Assembly: GCF_019977235.1 (NCBI RefSeq)
Contig: NZ_AP024646.1
Location: 4,402,001 to 4,466,000 of the forward strand
From: Arthrobacter sp. StoSoilB5
GTDB lineage: Bacteria; Actinomycetota; Actinomycetes; Actinomycetales; Micrococcaceae
Direction of reading: 5' to 3'
Length of the DNA: 64,000 nt
Shown piece after piece: positions 19,655 through 27,799 of this stretch (within the stretch, counting starts at the first letter, position 1; every line of letters begins with the position of its first letter). The notes under the pieces are model-generated. The model searched no databases, was not told the origin of the DNA, and was given only the letters and a program-made list of their open reading frames with translations. The translations under genes and the position numbers were made by a program.

Positions 19655-20098
19655 ATGCTCAACCTCTCCTCCACAGGGCGTCGCGCAGGCTTTGTTGTCA
19701 TTGCTGCGGGGACGCTGCTGGCCGCCTCAGCTTGCCAGGGCCCTGTCAGCATCGAACATGCGGATGTACCGGCATGGAAAGACAAAGTCCTTCCCGACGC
19801 CAGCACAGTGACATTGGAGGATTCCGGCAAGATCCTGAACCGGGACCCGCTGGTCAAGGAGTCACCCAGCGTTCCCGCCGGTAACTACACGCTCACCATG
19901 GCTTGTGACGGCGGAGGAAAGGTTTTCTTCGCCGTCTCTTCCGGTGGAAAGCAAATCGCCGACGCGGGAGCCGCATGCAACGGCAGCCTTGAAGTGGTGA
20001 AGATCAAAGTCCCCGCCACGGCTGGCCTCAGCATCTCTACAAGTAGCGTGGACGCCCCGTTGATTTTCGCCTATCAGCTGGTGCCGTCCGCAAATTAG
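19655..20098 (+). CDS. Putative lipoprotein, paralog of the next gene
   Basis: A 147-residue exported protein. A twin-Arg-containing n-region and hydrophobic core lead to the lipobox LAASAC, with the lipid-modified Cys at residue 27. The mature part is beta-rich and contains paired Cys (ACDGGGKVFF and GAACNGSLE) in a C-terminal module of about 80 residues. The same module is in the next gene (AGNYTLTMAC here, GGTYAVTLAC there). The function is unknown. It is the first of two genes on the + strand. Confidence 0.75.
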   Translation: MLNLSSTGRRAGFVVIAAGTLLAASACQGPVSIEHADVPAWKDKVLPDASTVTLEDSGKILNRDPLVKESPSVPAGNYTLTMACDGGGKVFFAVSSGGKQIADAGAACNGSLEVVKIKVPATAGLSISTSSVDAPLIFAYQLVPSAN

Positions 20099-20149
20099 CC
20101 CTGTCCCGCACCCCTTTGGCGGGCCTCCAGGCCAGCGTAGAGTCAACGT

Positions 20150-20683
20150 ATGGGCAGCAAGGTGGCTGGCTCGGTTATGTCCAGACGGCTGGCAAGTGCC
20201 GCCGTCGGACTGCTGCTCGTGCTGTGTGGCTCACTGACGGCGTGCGAGTACACCTACGACGAAGGCGGGCGGGCAGATTCCAGCCCCACGGAGGGCACCG
20301 GCAACAACGTGGTGCTTCCTCCCGACCCAGCCTTGGAGCAAACCGTCACAGGCGAGGCCCTCGAAGAGTGGGCCAAAGCCGCCTTGCCGGAATCGCAAGG
20401 GCAATCGTTCTATTCGAGCAGCGGCTTCCTGAAGTCCGGCGAATCCAGAACTGAACAAACCGTGCAGTTGCCCGGCGGAACGTACGCGGTGACTCTGGCA
20501 TGCCGCGGCACCAGGCGGGTTTCCTTCGCCGTCAGCGTGGGTGAGACGGAATTGGTTGACCTGACTTTGGGATGCGCGAATGCCCGGGTAAGCGTGGTGC
20601 AGTTGGAAAAGGACGCCATCCTGGCCATCACTGTGGGCGCCAGATCCGACGCGAACTTCGCCTATCGGGTCAGCCGGCTTTGA
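20150..20683 (+). CDS. Putative lipoprotein, paralog of the previous gene
   Basis: A 177-residue exported protein with lipobox GSLTAC (Cys near residue 32) and an acidic linker. The C-terminal module matches the preceding lipoprotein: GGTYAVTLACRG, then VSFAVSVG, LGCANARVSVVQLEKDA and ANFAYRVS correspond to AGNYTLTMACDG, VFFAVSSG, AACNGSLEVVKIKVPA and LIFAYQLV. The pair therefore arose by tandem duplication. The start could instead be the ATG at 20177. No function can be assigned. Confidence 0.75.
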   Translation: MGSKVAGSVMSRRLASAAVGLLLVLCGSLTACEYTYDEGGRADSSPTEGTGNNVVLPPDPALEQTVTGEALEEWAKAALPESQGQSFYSSSGFLKSGESRTEQTVQLPGGTYAVTLACRGTRRVSFAVSVGETELVDLTLGCANARVSVVQLEKDAILAITVGARSDANFAYRVSRL

Positions 20684-20695
20684 TTGCGCTGCACC

Positions 20696-21592
20696 TCAGG
20701 CGGCTTCGCAGCCTCCGGGGCAACGAAGGGTTTCAGGACTCGAGGCACACTCTGCACAGTAAAGAGTCAGTGTGCGGCAGCTCAGGTTGGAGCAATTCTC
20801 GAACTTGTTGGTGGGCGCGGCGCAGCGAACGCACTCGCCGATGGTCTTTGCTTCTTCGCTGAACTCCACGTGCATGCGTTTGTCGAAAACGTAGAGCGAG
20901 CCCTCCCAGAGGCCCTTGTCCTTGAACGTTTCGCCGTAGCGGACTATCCCGCCGTCGAGCTGGTACACCTCTTTGAAACCCCTGTTGACCATCAGGCTTG
21001 AGAGCACCTCGCAACGGATGCCGCCCGTGCAGTAAGTAACCACCGGCTTGTCCTTGAGAGCGTCATACTTGCCGGATTCGAGTTCCTTGATGAAGTCGTG
21101 GGTCGTAGCGACATCCGGGACGATGGCATCCTTGAATTTGCCGATCTGCGCTTCAAAAGCGTTGCGGCCATCGAAGAACACCACCTCTTCGCCCTCCGCT
21201 TTCTTCGCGTCCACCAGTGAGTGAAGTTCCTCGGGCTGCAGATGTTGGCCTCCGCCCACCACACCGTTTTCGTCGACCTTCAGCTCGCCGGGAGCCCCGA
21301 AGGAAACTATTTCGTCGCGGACCTTAACGCTGAGGCGGGGGAAATCGGCAGCCCCGCCCTCGGACCACTTGAAATCGATGTCGTGGAAGCCCTTGTACTC
21401 GCGGGTGGTTTTCACGTACTGCTTCATGTTGTTCAGTTCGCCGCCAACCGTGGCGTTAATGCCGTCCTTCGAGATCAGGATCCGGCCCCTGAGGCCCAAT
21501 TTCTCGCAGAGGGCACGCTGCCACAGACGCACGGCGTCGGGATCGGCGATCGGGGTAAAGCCATAAAAGAGAACAATTCGGTTCAAAGCCAC
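20696..21592 (-). CDS. trhO: tRNA uridine(34) hydroxylase, rhodanese fold
   Basis: A 298-residue TrhO/YceA protein, which hydroxylates U34 of certain tRNAs to 5-hydroxyuridine. The N-terminal acylphosphatase-like domain ([29 protein letters not shown]) is followed by a rhodanese domain with the active-site loop [11 protein letters not shown]. The C-terminal Cys-rich tail ([34 protein letters not shown]) could bind zinc. The start at 21592 fits the family N-terminus. It converges on the lipoprotein pair with only 12 bp between. Confidence 0.9.
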   Translation of the reverse strand: MALNRIVLFYGFTPIADPDAVRLWQRALCEKLGLRGRILISKDGINATVGGELNNMKQYVKTTREYKGFHDIDFKWSEGGAADFPRLSVKVRDEIVSFGAPGELKVDENGVVGGGQHLQPEELHSLVDAKKAEGEEVVFFDGRNAFEAQIGKFKDAIVPDVATTHDFIKELESGKYDALKDKPVVTYCTGGIRCEVLSSLMVNRGFKEVYQLDGGIVRYGETFKDKGLWEGSLYVFDKRMHVEFSEEAKTIGECVRCAAPTNKFENCSNLSCRTLTLYCAECASSPETLRCPGGCEAA

Positions 21593-21750
21593 TGTTAAAG
21601 GGTACTTGCTGTACTAAAATCGCCGCCCGCCCGCGACTAGTTCAACGCCCATGGGTGCGTTCCAGTCGTCGAAGTCACAATTTCATAAGCAAGGATTCTT
21701 CCGCTGACCGGGCTCTGTTGCTTGAACGAGCGCTGGCATAGTCTCTCTAC

Positions 21751-22446
21751 ATGAGTCCAGACGCCTTGGTTGAAGACATCGCGCACCTCTTGGAAGTCTG
21801 GGTGGCCGGTTGGACCGGCTGCCGGGGCTATGAGTCACGACAAGAGGGACGCTTCCCTGCCGCGCTGCGCGCCGATAAAACCGGTGACTGGGAGTACTTC
21901 GCCCATGATCCGTCCGACGAAGAGTTCGCCGCCCTTGCTGCGAAGACCGCAGAAGCCGATACACGGATTCTGACGATACTTACCAATGACGTCCAGCGTT
22001 ATAAGTACTTGGCCGAACAGCATGGCCTGAACGTCAACTCGGCCTCCCAGACCATGATGATTGTGGACATGGAGACCCAGGATGCAGAGGATCCTTGGCT
22101 CCCGGATGACGATCTGGAAGTTACCACTTCAGAATCCAACGGAGTCCACCACGCCGTGGTCCACTCGGGAGAGCAAGTTGCTGCCAGCGGCCGGGTGTTC
22201 GTGGTGGACGGCACGGCAGTCTTCGACAAGATCGTTACTGAACCTGCATTTCAGCGGCGTGGTCTGGGAAGCTTCATCATGAAAGCCCTCGCCGCCCAGG
22301 CCTTCGAGCACGACGTCGAAAATGGCCTCCTCCTCGCTTCCTTGGACGGCCAGAAACTCTATTCCCACCTGGGATGGGACGTTGTATGCCACGTTCTGAT
22401 GATGTCAGTCAGCGCCGGTGAGGGTTCGGACCTTTCCGTAGCGTGA
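21751..22446 (+). CDS. GNAT-family N-acetyltransferase
   Basis: A 231-residue protein whose C-terminal half is a GNAT fold. The acetyl-CoA-binding motif is FQRRGLGSFIMKALAAQAFE near residue 168, followed by ALYSHLGW-like KLYSHLGWDVV. The N-terminal half (residues 1-110) is an extra domain with no motif I recognise. The substrate is unknown. It stands alone, with a 79-bp gap to the helicase gene. Confidence 0.82.
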   Translation: MSPDALVEDIAHLLEVWVAGWTGCRGYESRQEGRFPAALRADKTGDWEYFAHDPSDEEFAALAAKTAEADTRILTILTNDVQRYKYLAEQHGLNVNSASQTMMIVDMETQDAEDPWLPDDDLEVTTSESNGVHHAVVHSGEQVAASGRVFVVDGTAVFDKIVTEPAFQRRGLGSFIMKALAAQAFEHDVENGLLLASLDGQKLYSHLGWDVVCHVLMMSVSAGEGSDLSVA

Positions 22447-22525
22447 CACCCGTTGTTGGGCGGTCGTTTGCGACGGCGGCCAACAGGTGCCGCCGTCGGC
22501 CCGCCCGGCACAGTGACAGAATGAT

Positions 22526-24871
22526 TTGGTGGCTGCACCCAATTCGCTGATCTCACTGCTGGGCCGGACTCCGGACCCGGAGCAGTTGCGCCACGTCCAC
22601 ACCATTCCTGCACGCAAGGCCGTCAACGAACCGTGGCCCGATTGGGTTCACCCCGATATCGTCCAGGCTTACGGCACTTTGGGTATCCATGAACCGTACC
22701 GTCACCAGATCCAGGCGGCAGGACTTGCCCACTCAGGCCAGCACGTGGTGATCGCCACCGGCACTGCCTCCGGAAAATCGCTCGCCTATCAATTGCCGGC
22801 GCTGGACGCCATCCACCGCTCCGAGCTCCGTGTCTTGTCCGAGCCCGGGAAGATCCACGACGACGGCGCCGTGACACTGTATTTGTCCCCCACCAAGGCA
22901 CTGGCCGCAGACCAATTGGCAGCAATTCGTTCCCTGAAGCTTCCTACAGTCCGCGCAGAAACGTACGACGGCGACACCGACGTCGCGTCGCGCCGTTGGA
23001 TCCGCGATCACGCCAATTTCATCCTTGCCAACCCGGACATGCTGCACTTTGGGATCCTGCCAAACCACACGTGGTGGGCACGCTTCTTCCGAAGGCTGCG
23101 CTATGTGATCGTGGACGAGGCGCACAGTTACCGCGGCGTGTTTGGCTCGCACGTAGCCAACCTCATGAGGCGTCTTCGACGGATCTGCGCCTACTACGGC
23201 GCCGGAACCTCCTTTCCTGAACCCGTATTTATCGCCGCTTCTGCCACTGCCTCCGAGCCGGGCGTCTCCTTCGGACGGCTCATCGGTGCCCCGGTCAGGG
23301 AAGTTTCGGAAGACTGTTCTCCGCATGGCTCTACGACCGTGGCGTTCTGGGAGCCCGCCTTGACAGACGTCAAGGGTGAAAACGGGGCCAAGCAACGGCG
23401 GACCGCGGTGGCCGAGACTGCTGACATCCTGGCAAACCTTGTTTCCTCCCGTGTACGGACCATTGCCTTTATCAAGTCCCGGCGCGGCGCTGAGTCGATT
23501 TCGTCCATCACCAAACGGCTGCTGGACGAGGTGGATCCCAGCCTGCCCAGCCGTGTGGCCGCCTACCGTTCCGGCTATCTTCCCGAAGAGCGGCGTGCCC
23601 TGGAACAGGCCTTGCGGTCCGGACAGCTGTTGGGGGTTTCCAGTACCTCTGCCTTGGAACTCGGCATCGATATCTCCGGGCTTGACGCGGTTTTGGTTGC
23701 CGGTTGGCCCGGGACCAGGGCCTCGCTCTTTCAGCAGATTGGACGAGCTGGAAGAGCCGGCCAGGACGCCATCGCGGCGTTCGTGGCAAGCGATGACCCC
23801 TTGGACACGTACCTTGTGAACCATCCGGAAGCCATCTTCGATGTGTCCGTCGAAGCCACTGTGTTTGATCCAGGAAACCCTTACGTTCTGGGGCCACACC
23901 TGTGCGCCGCAGCAGCCGAGTTGCCAGTGGGTCCCGCTGAACTCGAACTCTTCGGGCCCACGGCCGAAAGCCTCCTAGACCGGCTGGTTCTTCAGGGCTA
24001 TCTCCGCAAACGGCCCGCGGGCTGGTTCTGGACCCATCCGGAGAGCGCAGCCGGGATGGTGAACCTGCGCGCCGATGGAGGGGGCCCTGTGAGCATCGTC
24101 GACGCCGAGACAGGTTCCCTTCTGGGGACGATGGACTCGCCGCAGACCCACTACCAGGCCCACACCGGGGCGATCTATGTCCACCAGGGCGATAGCTACC
24201 TGGTGGAGGAACTCAACGAGGCCGACCACTGCGTCATGGTGAGGCGCGTGAATCCGGACTTTTACACCACGGCGAGGGATGTAACCCAGATCGAGGTCCT
24301 GGAGACCTCGCGCTCGGTCCAGTGGGGCGACATCACTGCGCATTTCGGGGACGTAAAGGTCACAACCCAAGTGGTTTCCTTTCAGCGCAAGGCATTGATT
24401 TCCAACGAGATCCTGGGCGAGGAACCGCTCGATCTCGGGGCCAGGGATCTGTTCACCAAGGCCGTCTGGTTCGTGGTGGACAACCGGTCACTGCACGGTG
24501 CAGGGCTGGTGGAAGCGCAGTTTCCCGGTGCCCTGCATGCCGCGGAACACGCGGCAATCGGCCTCCTTCCGTTGGTGGCGTCCAGTGACCGTTGGGACAT
24601 TGGGGGTGTCTCCACTGCCCTGCATGCCGACACCGGGGTACCGACTATCTTCGTCTACGACGGGCACCCCGGCGGCGCCGGATTTGCCGAGCGCGGCTTT
24701 GAAAAGGCCAAGGTCTGGCTTACGGCGACCCGGGAGGCCATCAAGTCCTGCGAATGCGAAGCCGGCTGCCCGTCCTGTGTGCAGTCGCCCAAATGCGGCA
24801 ACAAGAACAACCCACTGGACAAGGCAGCCGCCATCACACTCCTTGATGTCCTCTTGAAAGACGCCATCTAG
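22526..24871 (+). CDS. DEAH-box helicase of the Tad-neighbourhood (MrfA/Hrq1-like) type
   Basis: A 781-residue superfamily 2 helicase. It has motif I ATGTASGKSLAY, motif II VDEAH, SAT-like ASATASEP, and QIGRAGRAGQ as motif VI. The C-terminal DUF1998 region ends with a four-Cys site (CECEAGCPSCVQSPKCG) likely to hold zinc or iron. Proteins of this form act in DNA repair in Bacillus (MrfA). In actinobacteria the gene is regularly next to the Tad pilus genes, as here, where it converges on them. The start is TTG 22526 or GTG 22529; neither has a clear ribosome binding site. Confidence 0.88.
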   Translation: MVAAPNSLISLLGRTPDPEQLRHVHTIPARKAVNEPWPDWVHPDIVQAYGTLGIHEPYRHQIQAAGLAHSGQHVVIATGTASGKSLAYQLPALDAIHRSELRVLSEPGKIHDDGAVTLYLSPTKALAADQLAAIRSLKLPTVRAETYDGDTDVASRRWIRDHANFILANPDMLHFGILPNHTWWARFFRRLRYVIVDEAHSYRGVFGSHVANLMRRLRRICAYYGAGTSFPEPVFIAASATASEPGVSFGRLIGAPVREVSEDCSPHGSTTVAFWEPALTDVKGENGAKQRRTAVAETADILANLVSSRVRTIAFIKSRRGAESISSITKRLLDEVDPSLPSRVAAYRSGYLPEERRALEQALRSGQLLGVSSTSALELGIDISGLDAVLVAGWPGTRASLFQQIGRAGRAGQDAIAAFVASDDPLDTYLVNHPEAIFDVSVEATVFDPGNPYVLGPHLCAAAAELPVGPAELELFGPTAESLLDRLVLQGYLRKRPAGWFWTHPESAAGMVNLRADGGGPVSIVDAETGSLLGTMDSPQTHYQAHTGAIYVHQGDSYLVEELNEADHCVMVRRVNPDFYTTARDVTQIEVLETSRSVQWGDITAHFGDVKVTTQVVSFQRKALISNEILGEEPLDLGARDLFTKAVWFVVDNRSLHGAGLVEAQFPGALHAAEHAAIGLLPLVASSDRWDIGGVSTALHADTGVPTIFVYDGHPGGAGFAERGFEKAKVWLTATREAIKSCECEAGCPSCVQSPKCGNKNNPLDKAAAITLLDVLLKDAI

Positions 24872-24914
24872 GTTTGGGCTATCCCTGCCAACTCCGCGGC
24901 CCACGCATGCTTGG

Positions 24915-25319
24915 CTAGGGCGGCGGACCAGCACGTGCCCTGCCGGTAGCCACACCGAGTAGGAACGGCCGCTCCAACTCGGTGGCGACTTCCGCGACCT
25001 CACCCCCGACGACCTCGCAGGCAGTCAACGTGGCACCGTGCTGTTCCACCACGCTGGCCGCCACAGCACAGGGTTCACCCGAAGATATTCCGCGCGCTGC
25101 ATCCGCTGCTGCGAGTGCTGCAAGGTCTGCTGCAGAGGCAGCCCGCGACGCCATGACCCCCGCCTGGGCCAGGAGGAGCACCCCGGCAAGCAAGGCCATA
25201 ACTGCGAACGCCAGTACCAGCGCCAGCACCGTGCCGGATCCTTTCTCAGGTTGTGGCTCTTCAGGAGGACCCTCCATGGTGGGTACCCGCAAGCTGCGGC
25301 CCCTCACGACGGAACCCAT
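24915..25319 (-). CDS. TadE-like pseudopilin of the helicase/secretion neighbourhood
   Basis: A 134-residue last gene of the Tad operon. A positively charged leader ending EKGSG precedes a hydrophobic helix (TVLALVLAFAVMALLAGVLL), as in type IV pilin-like proteins, but the usual Glu at position +5 is replaced by Leu. The C-terminal part has two Cys (PCAVAASVVEQHGATLTAC). It corresponds to the Rv3654c-type protein of mycobacteria. The start is uncertain: ATG 25319 overlaps tadE by 16 bases; ATG 25277 would shorten the leader by 14 residues. Confidence 0.78.
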   Translation of the reverse strand: MGSVVRGRSLRVPTMEGPPEEPQPEKGSGTVLALVLAFAVMALLAGVLLLAQAGVMASRAASAADLAALAAADAARGISSGEPCAVAASVVEQHGATLTACEVVGGEVAEVATELERPFLLGVATGRARAGPPP

Positions 25320-25792
25320 CGGCTCCCCACAGCTCCCACAGCTCCCACAGCGGCATCCTCCGTCGGAACACCGCGCGCCGCTGCTCCCGGCGTTCCACGT
25401 ACTACTGCGGCCTCGGGCGTTTCACCGCGAGCCGATGCCGAAGCCGTCAGTGTCCAGGGGATCAATGACCCCAGCGAGCCTCCTACGGCTGCGGAGGCTG
25501 TCACCGTCACCCAACGCCCGTCGCTTGTGACCCCTGTGGTGGCACCTTCACCGGCCAAGCGCCTGACGATTCCCTGAACTTGGACGGTAGTCTCGCCCCG
25601 CGCCATGCCTCGAGCACCGGCCCTGGCCGCTTCCTCCAACCTGAGCTGGGTTATCCCTGCTGCACCGGCCGACAACAAGAAGGCCAGCAACAAAATGACC
25701 GCTGGCAGGGCAACGGCGAACTCAGCTGTTACGGCACCTCCTTCCCTCTCCCCTGTGGCCGCTTCTGTCGTGACCGGCACCAACAAGGTCAT
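25304..25792 (-). CDS. tadE: TadE-family minor pseudopilin
   Basis: A 162-residue TadE-like protein. The prepilin motif is EREGG-AVTAEF, with Glu at +5 of the predicted mature protein, followed by the hydrophobic helix AVALPAVILLLAFLLSAGAA. The C-terminus has a short repeat VGAVGAVG encoded by 9-bp DNA repeats. The ATG at 25792 overlaps the pilin stop by 4 bases (ATGA), which settles the start; the much longer open frame upstream is not used. It probably sits in or primes the Flp-type pilus. Confidence 0.82.
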   Translation of the reverse strand: MTLLVPVTTEAATGEREGGAVTAEFAVALPAVILLLAFLLSAGAAGITQLRLEEAARAGARGMARGETTVQVQGIVRRLAGEGATTGVTSDGRWVTVTASAAVGGSLGSLIPWTLTASASARGETPEAAVVRGTPGAAARGVPTEDAAVGAVGAVGSRWVPS

Positions 25793-26193
25793 GGCAAGGA
25801 CAACGCCGTGCGAACAAGGTTGAGCAGGAACCCCCGGACTTCCTCGCTGCGGAGGATAACCACCAGCAAACCAGCAAGGCCCACCGCCGCGAGCGTTGCT
25901 ATGGCGTACTCCGCTGTTGCCATTCCGCCTTCGGAGCCTATGAGACGCGTCTGTCTGAGATTGGTCTGCCGCCGTACACCGTTGCGGACGCGCCTGCGCA
26001 CATTTTTTGTCCGGGTTATCCGACGCCACAGGTTGTCCAACTGCACGCACATACCGGTCTCCTGTTGTGCGCCCCCAGGCTTGCCACTCACGTGCCCCGG
26101 GGATACCACTCCGGGAGGAGTTGCTGCGAGCGCAAGCGAACCGTTCTGTCCGGTATTGCGGCGGCCGGGAAGCGTGTTGGATCGAGTTTCCAT
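25789..26193 (-). CDS. DUF4244 Flp-type pilin candidate
   Basis: A 134-residue protein whose C-terminal 50 residues match DUF4244. The prepilin site is SEGG-MATAEYAIATLAAVG, with Glu-Tyr at +5/+6 as in Flp pilins. After cleavage a short mature hydrophobic peptide of about 45 residues ending FLLNLVRTALSLP remains, so this is likely the major pilin. The leader of about 90 residues is much longer than in classic Flp. The ATG at 26193 follows AAAGGAA with good spacing. A gap of 188 bp separates it from tadC, which may hold its own promoter. Confidence 0.8.
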   Translation of the reverse strand: METRSNTLPGRRNTGQNGSLALAATPPGVVSPGHVSGKPGGAQQETGMCVQLDNLWRRITRTKNVRRRVRNGVRRQTNLRQTRLIGSEGGMATAEYAIATLAAVGLAGLLVVILRSEEVRGFLLNLVRTALSLP

Positions 26194-26331
26194 AGTGTGT
26201 TCCTTTCGCGGGAAGCCCGGCAGATCCGCCGGATGAAAACGACTCTTCCGTGAGTGGGACCAACTCTGAAGGGACGGGTTCCGCCAAGTGGATAAACCCT
26301 TGCTTTGACGGGTTTGTGGAGGAAAAGAGGG

Positions 26332-26367
26332 CTGGCTATCCTGCAGGCGCTGGCTATCCTGCAGGCG
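26332..26367. repeat. 18-bp direct repeat, two copies, ahead of the pilin gene
   Basis: Two identical 18-bp units (26332-26349 and 26350-26367) lie in the 188-bp gap between tadC and the pilin gene. Each contains the 8-bp palindrome CCTGCAGG. Its position in the likely pilin leader makes a regulatory role possible; nothing else supports one. Confidence 0.7.
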
Positions 26368-26381
26368 CTGGCCCTGGCGGC

Positions 26382-26984
26382 TCATCCAGCCGGCAGCATG
26401 GCGATGAGTACGGGCACGATTCCAAGGCAAATAAAGGCTGGCAAGGAACACAGTCCAAGGGGAACCACAAGCTTTACTCCCAAGGCGGCGGCCCGCTTCT
26501 CCGCGGCACGGAATTGCTCGCGGCGCTCTCTGGCCGCTTGTGCATAGAGAATGGAAGCAGAGGGCGCACCGGTCAAGGCGGCGAAAGCAAGCGCATCCTT
26601 CAAACGCGCTACTTCCGGCTCATGCTGCGTAGGGGTTCGCCACGCGGTGTCCCAATCAGCCCCCATGGCGAGCGCGGCGACGACGGGTCGGAGATCCTGA
26701 CTGATTTTCGGTGTGGAGCTATAGGAAATCAATTCCAGCGCCCGCCCTATCCCGGCACCTGCATCCAGCATGGAAGCTACGAGCTCGAGCATCATAGCCG
26801 TGTCCCTAAGCCCGTCCCCAGCGGTGAGGGTATCCGGTTGCTCATGGGGATCACCCCTGGAGTCGCGGTCCCCAGTCAGTCTCGCCTGCAGTTGGCCGCG
26901 AAGCGTCGCTGGCCTGGTGAATCCGGCAAGGGCTGCCAGAGCCAGTACACCTACCAGCGCAAGCAACTGAAATCCCATCATCAT
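26382..26984 (-). CDS. tadC: TadC-like inner membrane protein (T2SSF domain)
   Basis: A 200-residue type II secretion F-domain protein, one half of the Tad platform. A membrane segment at the N-terminus (FQLLALVGVLALAALAGF) is followed by the helical F domain (MLELVASMLDAGAGIGRALE, about residues 65-85) and two C-terminal hydrophobic stretches (KLVVPLGLCSLPAFICLGIVP). The ATG at 26984 overlaps the tadB stop by 4 bases. It anchors the pilus machine with TadB and receives the ATPase TadA. Confidence 0.85.
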   Translation of the reverse strand: MMMGFQLLALVGVLALAALAGFTRPATLRGQLQARLTGDRDSRGDPHEQPDTLTAGDGLRDTAMMLELVASMLDAGAGIGRALELISYSSTPKISQDLRPVVAALAMGADWDTAWRTPTQHEPEVARLKDALAFAALTGAPSASILYAQAARERREQFRAAEKRAAALGVKLVVPLGLCSLPAFICLGIVPVLIAMLPAG

Positions 26985-27799
26985 GTGGCCCCTACAGCGG
27001 AGGCGACGAGCCGGGAGGACCATACCCGCCCTGCCACGGTCAGCAAGAGGCCCATGATTAAGGTGGCCACTCCGAGGAAGTTACCCAGCAGGATTCCCAA
27101 AGGGTCAACGCCCAAAGCCATCCCGAGGGCCAGGCCAAGGACCGGGAGCCAGGACAACAGCCTGACAGTCGCTTTGGGTCCAGCGAGGGCGGTTTGACGT
27201 GCTGCTTCTGAATCCTCCTCGGCTTCGAGTTGTGCTGCGAAGCGCGTGAGGAGATCTGCAAGTGGACAGCCGCTGGTTTCGGCTACATCCAGGCATGCAG
27301 CAAGTTCCATCCAGATTCGGCGTTCTGTGCTGCCTCGGCCTGGATAGACCTTTGCGGACGTCGTGCGAATAGCTTCAGCGGGGGAATTTCCCATGGCTGA
27401 GCCTGCCCGCGCCGCGGCCAGCACCTTGATAGCTTCTGCAGAAACTACTGGAGCCGCGTGGTGGGGTGGGACCCTTGACGTAGCATCCAGGCCGGGCCAG
27501 GAGCTATTGACGAGCCACAACTCTTCCCAGAGCCATGACTGTCCGCGTCCTCCCCGCAGGAGGGCAGCGAGCTGTTGTACCAACACCACAAGGGGTAGGG
27601 TTTCCACCCGTTTCGACCACCAAAGCCCGGCCCACGGCCCTTTGCTGGCTCCTTGGGCACCATGGCCTCTCCGGACCCCGGTGCCGCCCATGGTTGAAGG
27701 CTTGGCGAGCCTTGCCCGCTTTCTCCGGGCGTCGGCCAGCGGCAGCTTGAGCTCGATCCATGCCGCCACCGCCAGCGCGAGAACAAGGGAGGGGATCAT
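26981..27799 (-). CDS. tadB: TadB-like inner membrane protein (T2SSF domain)
   Basis: A 272-residue F-domain protein. The order is a short N-terminal membrane helix, a basic Gly-rich linker, the helical domain (ELAACLDVAETSGCPLADLLTRFAAQL, about residues 160-190) and C-terminal membrane helices (LSWLPVLGLALGMALG, LGVATLIMGLLLTVAG). It is linked on both sides by ATGA overlaps, upstream to tadA and downstream to tadC. Confidence 0.85.
   Translation of the reverse strand: MIPSLVLALAVAAWIELKLPLADARRKRARLAKPSTMGGTGVRRGHGAQGASKGPWAGLWWSKRVETLPLVVLVQQLAALLRGGRGQSWLWEELWLVNSSWPGLDATSRVPPHHAAPVVSAEAIKVLAAARAGSAMGNSPAEAIRTTSAKVYPGRGSTERRIWMELAACLDVAETSGCPLADLLTRFAAQLEAEEDSEAARQTALAGPKATVRLLSWLPVLGLALGMALGVDPLGILLGNFLGVATLIMGLLLTVAGRVWSSRLVASAVGAT

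Noticed and set aside
25321..25349. Non-coding tandem repeat of 9 bp
   Set aside because: These units lie inside tadE and simply encode the VGAVGAVG stretch near its C-terminus.
26250..27197. 315-codon + strand frame over tadB/tadC
   Set aside because: It is antisense to both F-domain genes and contains the 18-bp repeat by chance; no family resemblance.
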